This document shows, one piece after another, positions 25,254-34,591 of a DNA stretch of 64,000 nt; position 1 is the first letter of the stretch; every line of letters begins with the position of its first letter. A model generated the notes under the pieces. It was not told the DNA's origin. It saw only the letters and a program-made list of their open reading frames with translations, and ran no database searches. Source of the stretch: Chitinophagales bacterium (GTDB lineage Bacteria > Bacteroidota > Bacteroidia > Chitinophagales > Chitinophagaceae); the NCBI GenBank assembly GCA_015655015.1, contig JAATFV010000046.1:1-64000 (forward strand), written 5' to 3'. Position numbers and translations under genes: made by a program.

Positions 25254-26306
25254 ATGCGGGGCATTTCTAAAATAAACATCGTAAACATTGGTATACATGT
25301 GTTCATGTGGGGTATTCTCGTATGCTTCCCATACCTGCTGATGCCTAAGTTATTCAGGGGAGATCATGACATGGGGGTAGATCATGTGCTGCTTCCTCTA
25401 ATTGAATTTATAGTCCTGTTTTACCTGAATTATTTTATCCTTATCGAGCGGTATGTTTTTAAAAAGAAAAAATACCTTCTTTTTTTGCTATTCAACGTCC
25501 TGGCAGTATTGTTTTTCCGTTTTGACGGCGCTATCCTGCGATTATTCAGGGGAGGGGTATACGGGCAGCATAATGATAGCGCCGGAAATGGAAAGTATTA
25601 CAACGAAGTTCATTTCGATTTTAAAAACATCATTTTACTGTTTCTCCCTGTTATTTTTTCTGTTGCTATAAAGTCGGTAAGAAAATGGTCCAGCTCAGAA
25701 GCAGAGAAAAAAGATATCCTGAATAAAAATCTGCAAACCGAGCTGCAGAATCTGAAATATCAGTTACAGCCTCATTTCTTTTTTAACGCTCTCAATAATA
25801 TTTATTCTTTGGTAGAGATCTCTCCTCTCAGGGCACAGGAAGCTATATATAATTTAAGTAAACTGATGCGTTATCTTCTATACGATGCCGGCAGGGAGAA
25901 GATAAAATTAAGCGATGAGATTATTTTTATTAAAAAATACATTGAATTGATGGAGCTTAGACAGACAGATAGAACGAAAGTCGCTTATAAGTTTTCTGTA
26001 CCTTCCTCTGAAACTTATGAAATAGCGCCACTTTTATTTATATCATTGATCGAGAACTCTTACAAACATGGTGTGTCAGCCGTCTATCCGTCAATGATCT
26101 TATTTGAATTGGAGGTGTATGACAATAAGGTTACTTTTAAGGCTTCCAATGACAATCATCCTAAACGCCAGGGTGATATAATCAGTTCCGGAATTGGGGT
26201 GGAAAACCTGAAAAAGCGGCTGGAGCTTATTTATCCCGGCAGGCATGAGTTTAGCTCGGAGATTGTTGAAAATGTTTTCCATGTTGTATTAAAAGTTGAT
26301 TTGTAA
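25254..26306 (+). CDS. LytS-type sensor histidine kinase
   Basis: A 350-residue membrane sensor of the LytS/YehU class. Four hydrophobic segments occupy residues about 8-140 (for example GIHVFMWGILVCFPYLLM and IEFIVLFYLNYFILI). A coiled linker leads to the His-kinase motif LQPHFFFNALNNIYSLVE (about 175-192), with the phospho-accepting His after QP. The ATP-binding part has LIENSYKHGV and SGIGVENLKKRLELIYPG. The extracytoplasmic loop is small, so the signal may be a membrane ligand or come from a partner protein. The stop TAA overlaps the ATG of the response regulator (TAATG), so the two are translationally coupled. Confidence 0.93.
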   Translation: MRGISKINIVNIGIHVFMWGILVCFPYLLMPKLFRGDHDMGVDHVLLPLIEFIVLFYLNYFILIERYVFKKKKYLLFLLFNVLAVLFFRFDGAILRLFRGGVYGQHNDSAGNGKYYNEVHFDFKNIILLFLPVIFSVAIKSVRKWSSSEAEKKDILNKNLQTELQNLKYQLQPHFFFNALNNIYSLVEISPLRAQEAIYNLSKLMRYLLYDAGREKIKLSDEIIFIKKYIELMELRQTDRTKVAYKFSVPSSETYEIAPLLFISLIENSYKHGVSAVYPSMILFELEVYDNKVTFKASNDNHPKRQGDIISSGIGVENLKKRLELIYPGRHEFSSEIVENVFHVVLKVDL

Positions 26307-27025
26307 TGGAAAAAATATCCTGTATCATTGTTGACGACGAGCCATTGGCTTTGGCCCGGCTGGAGAAGTATGTATTAATGACTCCATTTTTGAAGCTTGC
26401 CGGCCAATGTGATAGCGCTTTTCAGGCATTGAAAATCCTTCACAATACGGCAGTTCAGGTCCTGTTTCTTGATATTCAAATGCCGGAATTGAATGGGATA
26501 GAACTGTCAAGGATAGTTGATAAAAATACCAGGATAATTTTTACCACTGCTTTCGATCAATATGCTATTGAAGGATTTAAGGTGAATGCGCTCGATTACC
26601 TTCTCAAACCCTTCAATTACGAAGAGTTTTTAGCAGCTGCCAACAGAGCGAAGGAATGGGTTGAATTAACGGCTACTATGGTTAGGCCGGCATCAGAGCA
26701 ATATATTTTTATAAGGTCCGACTATAAACAGGTCAAAATCCTCCTTAATGAAGTGCTGTATTTTGAAGGGTTTAAGGATTATATCAAAATATGGCTGATC
26801 AATAGCCCCAGGCCCATACTTACTTTGATGAGTCTTAAAGCTCTGGAGAAGGAATTACCTTTAACGAACTTTATGCGGATACACCGTTCTTTCATTATTT
26901 CACTTAATAAGATACAGGCAATTGATCGTAATCATGTTATTATCAATAAGACTGTTCGGATATTGATTGCCGGGCAATACAAAGATGCTTTTCAGAATTT
27001 TGTCAGTAGCAGGTCCATCGGATGA
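26306..27025 (+). CDS. LytTR family response regulator
   Basis: A 239-residue response regulator. The receiver domain (residues 1-120) has IVDDEPLALARLEKY, the phospho-accepting Asp in FLDIQMPELNG (near residue 54), TTAFDQYAIEGF and LDYLLKPFNYEEF. The C-terminal LytTR DNA-binding domain (about 140-237) has YIFIRSDYKQVKILLNEVLYFEG and FMRIHRSFIISLNKIQAI. It is the partner of the kinase encoded immediately upstream. The DUF4405 gene 160 bases downstream on the same strand is a candidate target, by position only. Confidence 0.95.
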   Translation: MEKISCIIVDDEPLALARLEKYVLMTPFLKLAGQCDSAFQALKILHNTAVQVLFLDIQMPELNGIELSRIVDKNTRIIFTTAFDQYAIEGFKVNALDYLLKPFNYEEFLAAANRAKEWVELTATMVRPASEQYIFIRSDYKQVKILLNEVLYFEGFKDYIKIWLINSPRPILTLMSLKALEKELPLTNFMRIHRSFIISLNKIQAIDRNHVIINKTVRILIAGQYKDAFQNFVSSRSIG

Positions 27026-27186
27026 TCCGGTAGGATGTTCCCGTCTATAAACAATTGTTATTCTTCTATTCATTCCCCATCTTCTTCCAGTCTGTTTTAT
27101 CAGGTGTCTTCAATAAGATAGTTTTGAAATATTCACAAAGGGATTATCCAAAATGTATTTAGCAGGTCAGAATATGACTTAATAAC

Positions 27187-28071
27187 ATGAAAAATAGAAA
27201 TTTTGTAAGCCTTTCAATCGCCATTGCATTTGTAGCGATCTCTGCTACCGGGTTACTATTGTATTTTGGGATAAAAGCAGATGCTGTAGAGATCGTACAC
27301 GTGCTGTTCGGATTACTCTTTATAGGTTTTGTAGTCTTCCATATCCGGTATAACTTTTCGGCTTTGAAAAATTATGCAAAAGATCGTAAGACAAGAACTG
27401 TAAGGAAAGAGCTGGTGGCAGCCTGTTTTGTCAGTACAGCTCTGCTGATCACTATGTGCCAGGGTTTTTCGTTCATGGAAGATCTGGCTCATGCCGGCAG
27501 AAACCTGCTGGGAAAAAATAAAAGATATGATGGATCCCACGAGGGAGCAATTTTTAGTGAGATCTCAACAAATGATAAGGTAAACGGCGCCCGGTTTCAC
27601 CTGATAATCCGGCTTAGGGAAGGAGTAATCGCTCCTGTGATAGCTATCTGGATTGAAGATAGCGTTGAAAAATATGTACAAAATGTGTTTGTGCCGGCTA
27701 AAAAGCTGGAGCTTCCATCTTCGACCACTCGTATTGACGATAAGGGAAGGGCGGAAAATAACAACCTGCTTCATTATAGCGACTTTCAGGCAACATTGTT
27801 GCCTGAATTTAATAAGAGAAGCCCGGATCGAAACCCAAATTATGGTAAGTCCACACCGTTGAATAATTTTATTTTGGAAACAAATGTCCATGTATATAAC
27901 AATTTTACTCTTTATTTGGAAATAAGGAATAAGGATAAGACAGAATTGTATCATTCGGCAATTGATACAGCCAAGAGCGATGTCTTTTCACTTAACTCAT
28001 TGAAAAATGAGTTTATCAGGGAGGGAATTGTAAGGATTAATGCGCACCAGGCTCCTTCTTCACCGAAATAA
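27187..28071 (+). CDS. DUF4405-type membrane protein with periplasmic DUF2271-like domain
   Basis: A 294-residue protein. The N-terminal 100 residues hold three hydrophobic segments (LSIAIAFVAISATGLLLYFG; VHVLFGLLFIGFVVFHIRYN; ELVAACFVSTALLITMCQG) with histidines in the pattern seen in DUF4405/cytochrome-b-like proteins, possibly haem ligands. The C-terminal part (about 125-285: FHLIIRLREGVIAPVIAIWIED, then VFVPAKKL, LLHYSDF, NNFILETNVHVYNNFTLYLEI) resembles the DUF2271 beta-domain found with FMN-binding and redox proteins. A role in electron transfer is inference. It sits downstream of the LytS/LytTR pair, and this three-gene segment is more A+T-rich than its surroundings. Confidence 0.75.
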   Translation: MKNRNFVSLSIAIAFVAISATGLLLYFGIKADAVEIVHVLFGLLFIGFVVFHIRYNFSALKNYAKDRKTRTVRKELVAACFVSTALLITMCQGFSFMEDLAHAGRNLLGKNKRYDGSHEGAIFSEISTNDKVNGARFHLIIRLREGVIAPVIAIWIEDSVEKYVQNVFVPAKKLELPSSTTRIDDKGRAENNNLLHYSDFQATLLPEFNKRSPDRNPNYGKSTPLNNFILETNVHVYNNFTLYLEIRNKDKTELYHSAIDTAKSDVFSLNSLKNEFIREGIVRINAHQAPSSPK

Positions 28072-28236
28072 TTATCTACAAAACTCCGCGAATTGACAGG
28101 ACTCTTAATCACATATTCGATTTTCACTTCGTAAAATATGCAGGACCCAAAAATTACGAAATAAAAACCAGGAATGACAGTTGACAGGCCCATGTAACCA
28201 TGAATGATAAATGGGGCCCGCCAATTGTCAGATCCT

Positions 28237-28252
28237 GCCGGTTGTCACCGGC
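28237..28252 (+). repeat. Hairpin GCCGGT-TGTC-ACCGGC between convergent genes
   Basis: A perfect 6-bp stem with a 4-base loop, followed by TTTCCC on the plus strand. It lies in the 254-base gap between the DUF4405 gene and the convergent susD; it could end either transcript but lacks a strong T-run. Confidence 0.35.
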
Positions 28253-28325
28253 TTTCCCGTGTGGCTGTATCCGTCGGTCGCCGGGCGATCCACGTACCCG
28301 ACAGACGATCCACGGCCTCAACAGG

Positions 28326-29852
28326 CTAGAATCCCGGATTATTCGGCAACAGGTTCGGGTTCACATCTGTCTCCTGCTTTGGCACCGGAAAGAGCAGCTG
28401 GCTGCTCGTGAATGTCGCTCCCCATACCGTTTTATGTCCTACAAAGTCATCCCAGTTACCCGTTACATCATTATGGACCTTGAGGGTGCGCAACATGTCG
28501 AACCACATCTTGTTCTCAAAACACAGCTCATAATAACGCTGCAGCCAAACCTCCTGTTCGAAAGCCGACTGAGACAATGCCCCGATCGGCGCAAGGTTGG
28601 CCCTTGCCCGGATCAGGTTCACATAATTCACTGCATCGCTGTTGGGACTGCCTTCAGCACGGTTGGAAGCTTCCGCATACAGGAGGTAGACATCTGCCAG
28701 CCGGTACACGGTATAATTCAGATCGGATTTAGCGGTATTCCTTACCGCCACGGAGTCGAACCACTTGTAGATATAATGCGCTTTGAACACCACGGTGTCC
28801 GGTGTCTTGATGCCGGGATACTTTGTATAAAAGAACTGTCTTTCCTGTATCCGCTTATCGCCCGGGAGGAAAGAATGGATAAACTGATCTGTCGGGTAGA
28901 CCGACCCATATTCATCCGAATATTTCGAGATCCCCGAATAGTTAGGAATGGTCAGGGCTGTCAGCGGAAGGATGGACGTGTTGGTAGAGGTAGAAGGAAC
29001 GCTGGCCGAGTAATTCACCTGAAAGATGAACTCCCCCCGGTTCTTATTGGCAGGATCGTTCATATCCCTGTAATTCGGGAACAGGCTATAGCCCCCGTTG
29101 GTGATGACCGCCTTCGACCGTTTAGCGGATTCTGCATAATACTGATCTCCTCCTTTGATGGCAGCGCCCGCATAAGTCAGGTAGACATCCGCCAGGATCG
29201 ATTCGATGGCGCTCCTGGACACCAGTCCCGTATTATCCTGCCAGGGCAGGGTAGACGCTTCGGCCGTGAGCAGATCGGGGATGATAATGCTGTCGTAGAT
29301 ACTTTTTGCAGCAGTGCGGGCGACTTTCAGGTTCAGGTCTTTCGGCACCGTTGTGACCATGGGCACCGCCCCATACATCCGTGCCAGGTAGAAATAATAC
29401 AGGGCCCGCATGGCATGGGCCTCGGCCAGCATATTATTCTTTGTCGAGTCAGGCATTACAGCGGAGCCGACGGCAGCAAGGCTCTGCAGGGCCAGATTAC
29501 AGGCTCCGATGCCCATATATAGCTGCTGCCACCAGGTGTCTACATAAAAAGAGGTGCTATTGTAGCTCAGGTTCTGAAAATTGATAAAGCCTGTCTGGCC
29601 CAGATCGCTGTTCGACTTGCCGGTCATGAACTCCATCAGGTTCCAGGTATTGCCGCCATAAGAAGAAGGTTGGCCATAGGCGAGACCCTGCATCTTCGAA
29701 TAACACCCGTTGGCCAATGCCCGGGCTTCTTTGGTATTGCTGATCGTAAATCCGGGACTGAGAAAATTAGTCGGTTTCTCTTCCAGGAACTTTTTACAGG
29801 AGCCCAGCACCAGGATAAGAAATCCAATACTTATATATTTAATAGGTAACAT
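28326..29852 (-). CDS. RagB/SusD family outer membrane lipoprotein
   Basis: A 508-residue SusD-like lipoprotein. The signal peptide has its lipobox at VLGSC (residue 19), followed by KKFLEEKPTNFLSPGF. Characteristic segments are AHAMRALYYFYLARMYGAVPMV, the TPR-like helices after it, YRLADVYLLYAEASNRAEG and, near the end, EQEVWLQRYYELCFENKMWFDMLRTLKV followed by LLFPVPKQETDVNPNLLPNNPGF. It pairs with the STN-SusC gene 21 bases upstream. A long open frame on the opposite strand (28200-29522) is only its antisense shadow. Confidence 0.94.
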   Translation of the reverse strand: MLPIKYISIGFLILVLGSCKKFLEEKPTNFLSPGFTISNTKEARALANGCYSKMQGLAYGQPSSYGGNTWNLMEFMTGKSNSDLGQTGFINFQNLSYNSTSFYVDTWWQQLYMGIGACNLALQSLAAVGSAVMPDSTKNNMLAEAHAMRALYYFYLARMYGAVPMVTTVPKDLNLKVARTAAKSIYDSIIIPDLLTAEASTLPWQDNTGLVSRSAIESILADVYLTYAGAAIKGGDQYYAESAKRSKAVITNGGYSLFPNYRDMNDPANKNRGEFIFQVNYSASVPSTSTNTSILPLTALTIPNYSGISKYSDEYGSVYPTDQFIHSFLPGDKRIQERQFFYTKYPGIKTPDTVVFKAHYIYKWFDSVAVRNTAKSDLNYTVYRLADVYLLYAEASNRAEGSPNSDAVNYVNLIRARANLAPIGALSQSAFEQEVWLQRYYELCFENKMWFDMLRTLKVHNDVTGNWDDFVGHKTVWGATFTSSQLLFPVPKQETDVNPNLLPNNPGF

Positions 29853-29873
29853 CTGATTTGTTTTTAGGTTATA

Positions 29874-32800
29874 CTAAAATCCTGCCGTCAGGCCAAGGTT
29901 CCATACTCTGGGACGGGGGTAGGAGAAAAAATCCAGGTTCTGCGAGAACGCGGCGTTTGTCCCATATAAGGTGTTGAACGTATCCACTTCCGGATCATAT
30001 CCTGTGTACTTGGTGTGGAGGAAAAGATTCTGCACGCTGGCCGCTATCCGCAGCTTCGTCAGCTTCATTTTGCGGGCCGAAACCTCCGGCAAGGTATATC
30101 CCAATGTGAAATTCTGGCCGCGGATAAAAGATCCGTCTTCTACCCACCAGGTATCGAAATGTGAATCCTGGGCAAACTTGTAATTCCGCACTTGTGATAC
30201 CATCGTATTCTGGTGATCCGGCGTCCATCCGTTCAGTACGGTGGCCAGGCTGTTGGCGATCGTTTGCCGGTCTTCGCTGGAATGTTTGAACGTAGCAGCG
30301 GTATTCACTCCCTGAACGAAGCGGATGTCGAAGGAGAAATCCCAGCCTTTATAATTGAGGGTGCTGCTGAAGGTCCCTGTCCACTTGGGATAAGCCTGTC
30401 CGATAATGCTGTAATAGGGACTTCCATCCTTATTGTAGATATACTTCCGGTCTCCGGGTTTCAGATTATGTGTGGCGGCGTCAGCGGCCTCGTCTGTACT
30501 ATAAGTACCCAGGCGTGTCATGCCGTAGAAACTGCCGATCGGGTGTCCCACCCGCAGGACATTGGTTTGTCCCAGGAAATTAGGACCGGGGAAGATATCT
30601 GCATTGCCGTCATTCAGCTTGATGATCTTATTCTTGTTCGTGGAAAAAATGAAGCTGGTGCTCCAGGTAAGGTCCCTTGTCTTTACATTTACCGTAGTCA
30701 GGTTTACCTCCAGCCCGGTATTGCGCACACTGCCGACGTTTTCATAAACATTATTCTGCACCATTCCGGCGGACCAGGGGATCGGAGCCTGCAGAAGAAG
30801 GTCTTTGGTCGTGCGATTGTAGTAGTCTACATTCATATTGATCCGGTCCTTGAACAGGCCAAGCTCAAGCCCTACATCAGCCTGTTGGGACTTTTCCCAT
30901 TTCAGGTTCGGATTACCGATATAATTGGGCAGCAAGGTAGATTGATTGGCGCCGCCCAGGACTACATTACCCGGCGACACTTGTCCCAGGGACTGTCCGT
31001 AACCGATTTCCGTATTACCCGTAAATCCGTAACTGCCGCGGAGCTTCATGTAACTGATCGTCTCGCTGTGCTTCAGGAATTCTTCCTCTGACATACGCCA
31101 GGCGGCGCCCAGCGAAGGGAAGAATGCAAACTTGTTATTTTCTCCGAACCGGGAGCTGCCGTCATAACGACCTGTGGCCGTGAAGAGATACTTGTCATCG
31201 ATATTATAGGTGATACGGGCATAATAAGAATTCATCTGCCAGGCGGGATTAGCCAGGGACTGGGTATTCGACCGGACGGAACCAGCCTGCAGGGCCGTCC
31301 ACTGGAAATTATCGTCGATAAAATTCTGGGCTTCCGCATCTACCCATTCCTGCTTGTATTTTTGCCAGCTGGCGCCCAGCAATGCTGTCAGCTTCTGATG
31401 GTCATTGATCTTTTTGTTCCAGGTCAGATAATTCTCCGACTGCCAGAAATAGTTGTAATAGGAATTAATATGCGCCTCTCCTCCCTGATCCTGGGAAAGG
31501 TGCGGCAGATCCTGGGCTGAATAGAAATTATTCTTCTGTCCGCTCAGGTAATACCCGAAATCCGATTTGAAATCCAGGTCTTTGGTGAGATGGATGGTAA
31601 AATAGGCATCTCCCAGCGCCTGCAGGGTATTGTTCAGGGTATACCGGCTTTGGGAAATATGTACAGGATTGGGACCGCCTTCCAGACCGGCGATATCATT
31701 GTTGCCGGCCCAGCTTCCATCCGGGTATTTGATCGGCACGATGGGAACTTCTTCCGTCACCATCCGGGGTACGTTGAGAGAGCCATTTCCATCGGACACC
31801 ATTCGCTGCGTACTTTGGATAACCGAGATATATCCCCCGAACTTCAGCCAGTTATTTACGTCATTGTCCAGGGTGAGCTTGGCTGAATACCGCTTGAACC
31901 AGCTATTGACCATGATCCCATTCTGGTCGAGGTATCCCAGGGAGGCGCTATAGACGGATTTCTCGCTTCCTCGCTGGATATTGATAAAGTGATCATGGGA
32001 CCAGGCCGGCTTGTAGGTCTCTTTCTCCCAGTTGGTATTGTACAGTGGCTTATCGTTGGCATCGAACAGCTTGGGCAGGCTGGCATGGTTCAGGGCGACA
32101 GGCGGGGTCCAGATGCCGCCCAGGGGATCGAATTTCGTGCCGTTGGCAAAAGAAAGATTATAGATTTTGACAAATTCATCGGAATTGAGGGTCTTCAGGT
32201 GACGGGACAATTCACTTACATTGACATCACCGTCATAAGTCACCCGGGTGTCGCCGCGACGCCCCCGTTTGGTCGTCACCATGACGACTCCATTAGCGCC
32301 CCGGGCCCCGTAAATGGCCGTGGAAGAGGCATCCTTCAATACTTCCAGGGAAGCTATTTCATGGGGGTTCAGCGTATTGATATCCACGCCGGTCACTCCG
32401 TCTACCACATATAAGGGGTCCAGGCTGGAATTGATCGAGCCGATACCCCGGATACGGACCTTGGCCGGCTGGCCTGGCGCACTGCTGTTTACATTGACCT
32501 CTACTCCGGCGATCTTGCCTTCCAGCGCCTGGGTGACAGTGGGCACCGGTCTGTCAGTCAGCTGCTCGCCTTTGAGGCTGGCTACGGCGCCGGTAAGATC
32601 TGATTTCTTTGCTGTGCCATACCCGATCACCACCACATCGTTCAATCCCGCCGCTATTTCTTTCAGCTGGACGGTAATATTGGTCTGACTGCCGATAGAG
32701 ACGGTCTGGGTCTGATAACCGACCGAAGAGAATTCCAGCCTGACGCCCTCGTCCGGAACGCTGAGCCTGAACCTGCCGTCTCCATCCGTGGTGGTCCCGT

Positions 32801-33377
32801 TCGCACTGCCTTTGACAGTCACGGAGATACCGGCGAGGGGATCCCCTTTCTCGTTGGTAACTGTTCCGGTGATCGTATGCACCTTTATCTCGATCTCCGG
32901 TACATAAGGAGCTATATAACCGGACCAATCTTTTGTATAAGAATGACCGTACCGGCTGTCCCGGCGGTAAGAAATAACGATCGTATTGCCTACCTGCTCG
33001 TATTGCAGCATGGTATTTCTTAGGAGGGCTTCCAGGATATTATGGACAGACCGGCCTTTGAAGGCAAGGTTGAGATTGCCTACCCTCTTTAGGTCTTTCT
33101 TATTGTAGGCGAAGGAGAAGGGCGTCAGCTTTTGGATCTTTTCCAGGGCCGCCACCAATGGCTCGCCCTTTAGTTCCAGGTTTATAAAAACCTTGCTGAT
33201 ATCCTGCCCCCTGGCATCCCTGGCGCTCAGCAGCTGGATGCTGCATAGAAAGATCAGGATAATGAAAAAGCTGATACGCATAATGTTAAGCAATCGTTTT
33301 TTGGTTTGAGTGCGTCCTTCCCGGCGACCCTCCGGAGAATGGGGACGCCCAAACGCTGACAATAAAGAAAATGTCAT
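29874..33377 (-). CDS. SusC/RagA TonB-linked receptor with STN domain (signal-transducing type)
   Basis: About 1167 residues. Residues 1-32 are a basic extension before the apparent signal peptide MRISFFIILIFLCSIQLLSA; ATG 33281 is an alternative start. I keep 33377 because its context AAAACTATG matches the other STN-SusC gene. Then come the STN domain (about 65-140: LVAALEKIQKLTPFSFAYNKKDL), a carboxypeptidase-regulatory-like domain (ITGTVTNEKGDPLAGISVTVKG), the SusC motif VVVIGYGTAKKSDLTGA, a plug with IYGARGANGVVMVTTKRGR, and the barrel. The sigma and fecR genes upstream make this a self-regulated uptake locus. No catalytic gene lies next to the pair, so the substrate is unknown. Confidence 0.94.
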   Translation of the reverse strand: MTFSLLSAFGRPHSPEGRREGRTQTKKRLLNIMRISFFIILIFLCSIQLLSARDARGQDISKVFINLELKGEPLVAALEKIQKLTPFSFAYNKKDLKRVGNLNLAFKGRSVHNILEALLRNTMLQYEQVGNTIVISYRRDSRYGHSYTKDWSGYIAPYVPEIEIKVHTITGTVTNEKGDPLAGISVTVKGSANGTTTDGDGRFRLSVPDEGVRLEFSSVGYQTQTVSIGSQTNITVQLKEIAAGLNDVVVIGYGTAKKSDLTGAVASLKGEQLTDRPVPTVTQALEGKIAGVEVNVNSSAPGQPAKVRIRGIGSINSSLDPLYVVDGVTGVDINTLNPHEIASLEVLKDASSTAIYGARGANGVVMVTTKRGRRGDTRVTYDGDVNVSELSRHLKTLNSDEFVKIYNLSFANGTKFDPLGGIWTPPVALNHASLPKLFDANDKPLYNTNWEKETYKPAWSHDHFINIQRGSEKSVYSASLGYLDQNGIMVNSWFKRYSAKLTLDNDVNNWLKFGGYISVIQSTQRMVSDGNGSLNVPRMVTEEVPIVPIKYPDGSWAGNNDIAGLEGGPNPVHISQSRYTLNNTLQALGDAYFTIHLTKDLDFKSDFGYYLSGQKNNFYSAQDLPHLSQDQGGEAHINSYYNYFWQSENYLTWNKKINDHQKLTALLGASWQKYKQEWVDAEAQNFIDDNFQWTALQAGSVRSNTQSLANPAWQMNSYYARITYNIDDKYLFTATGRYDGSSRFGENNKFAFFPSLGAAWRMSEEEFLKHSETISYMKLRGSYGFTGNTEIGYGQSLGQVSPGNVVLGGANQSTLLPNYIGNPNLKWEKSQQADVGLELGLFKDRINMNVDYYNRTTKDLLLQAPIPWSAGMVQNNVYENVGSVRNTGLEVNLTTVNVKTRDLTWSTSFIFSTNKNKIIKLNDGNADIFPGPNFLGQTNVLRVGHPIGSFYGMTRLGTYSTDEAADAATHNLKPGDRKYIYNKDGSPYYSIIGQAYPKWTGTFSSTLNYKGWDFSFDIRFVQGVNTAATFKHSSEDRQTIANSLATVLNGWTPDHQNTMVSQVRNYKFAQDSHFDTWWVEDGSFIRGQNFTLGYTLPEVSARKMKLTKLRIAASVQNLFLHTKYTGYDPEVDTFNTLYGTNAAFSQNLDFFSYPRPRVWNLGLTAGF

Positions 33378-33399
33378 AGTTTTGATTGTTTTAAATGAT

Positions 33400-33491
33400 G
33401 AGAACTTGTTTAAGACAGGATACCTTCTTTTTAACCGAAAAGGTATTTTTACAACCTGCTCCGGGTTCCAGCCGGAGTAGGTTTTTTATTT
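33400..33491 (+). ncRNA. Candidate antisense sRNA between fecR and susC (locus 2)
   Basis: The plus strand carries the hairpin AACCTGCTCCGG-GTTCCAG-CCGGAGTAGGTT at 33453-33483 (one G-U pair in the stem) running into TTTTTTATTT, a standard intrinsic terminator pointing away from susC and against both genes. Its apex GGTTCCAGCC is identical to locus 1 while the stem pairs differ and still pair, a covariation pattern. Upstream, TACCTTC near 33421 only partly matches a -7 motif, and ATACCTT/AAGGTAT form another inverted repeat at 33420-33446. The RNA start is therefore uncertain. Confidence 0.4.
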
Positions 33492-33505
33492 AAAAGAATT
33501 CGTTT

Positions 33506-34501
33506 TTATTTGCATCCTTCCCCGTTCAATTCGACATGATTGCCAATCAGCCGGTAATCCATATTATTGATTTTCGACAATACCTTAATGATCTGTTCCA
33601 GCGGCTCACCGCTGGTGAAAGTGGCTGTCACATTGCAGTTTTCCAGGGCAGGATTCACCAGGACGATCGTCTGGTGGAATCGTAACTCCAGCTCCTGCAC
33701 CGCCTCTTTCATGCTGACATCGTTGAACAGGAGATACGGTTTTTTCCAGGCGATGACCTCACCCGCATCCACCCGGATCTTTCTGAGCCTGTTATGGACC
33801 TTATCCACGATGAGCTGTTCATTGCCCCGGAGAATACCGAAATCCCCTGCGCCATTTTCCACCCGCACCTTGCCCCTGGTCACCGTGACGATAATATTCC
33901 TATCATGTTCATTGATATCGAAAGCTGTGCCCAGCACGGTTGTTTTCACATTGCCCGTATGGACGATAAAAGGCCTCTTATCATGTCTTATATCGAAATA
34001 CGCTTCGCCGGAGAGCCTTACTTCCCTTGTTGGTCCGGTAAATACGGAGTCGAAATCAATATGAGCGCCCTGGTGCAGCAATACCTTACTGCCATCGGAC
34101 AAGGTGATACACTGGTCTGTGACCGGTTGGGGAGAAACAGCTAATGGGACAAACGTGCGGGAGACTGGCCTGCGCCAATAGTAGCGTCCGATAAAAAAGG
34201 AGGAGATCGCTATAATGATCAGGGCTGCTGTATAGCGTAAATAAGATCTGTAAGCTGGTATTTTGTGAATAACAGGGGGCTGCCTGCTGATAATATATTC
34301 GAGGATCTTGTTGGCGGTCTGGCCGTCCTGGCTGTATACGGGAAGATCCTCATTCCAGGTCTCTTCGATCAGCTGTTTTACCGTATCATCATATTCACCA
34401 CGGCGCAGCAGGTCGAACAATTCATCTTTTTCCTGTTGTGTAGAGGTCTTTTCATAATACCTGTAAAACAGGTAAGCCAATCGTTTTGAATGGTCCATCA
34501 T
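33506..34501 (-). CDS. FecR family anti-sigma factor
   Basis: A 331-residue inner-membrane regulator. The cytoplasmic N-terminus (MMDHSKRLAYLFYRYYEKTSTQQEKDELFDLL) binds the sigma factor. One membrane span (YLRYTAALIIIAISSFFIG) lies near residues 85-105. The FecR domain has LSDGSKVLLHQGAHIDFDSVF and GEAYFDIRHDKRPFIVHTG, and a C-terminal DUF4974 domain (SMKEAVQELELRFHQTIVLVNPAL) would contact the STN domain of the SusC. It lies between the sigma gene (90-base gap) and susC (128-base gap holding the antisense terminator). Confidence 0.94.
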   Translation of the reverse strand: MMDHSKRLAYLFYRYYEKTSTQQEKDELFDLLRRGEYDDTVKQLIEETWNEDLPVYSQDGQTANKILEYIISRQPPVIHKIPAYRSYLRYTAALIIIAISSFFIGRYYWRRPVSRTFVPLAVSPQPVTDQCITLSDGSKVLLHQGAHIDFDSVFTGPTREVRLSGEAYFDIRHDKRPFIVHTGNVKTTVLGTAFDINEHDRNIIVTVTRGKVRVENGAGDFGILRGNEQLIVDKVHNRLRKIRVDAGEVIAWKKPYLLFNDVSMKEAVQELELRFHQTIVLVNPALENCNVTATFTSGEPLEQIIKVLSKINNMDYRLIGNHVELNGEGCK

Positions 34502-34591
34502 GGTAGTAGTCGTTATATCCTGGTAAAAATACAGGCCTCATTTATAAAGACTGAAAAATGCAGCAGCAGGAGTATACCTGATAAAAAAATA

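Noticed and set aside
28200-29522. 440-codon open frame on the plus strand
   Set aside because: It lies entirely opposite the susD gene at 28326-29852, has no family resemblance, and arises from the codon pattern of the real gene.
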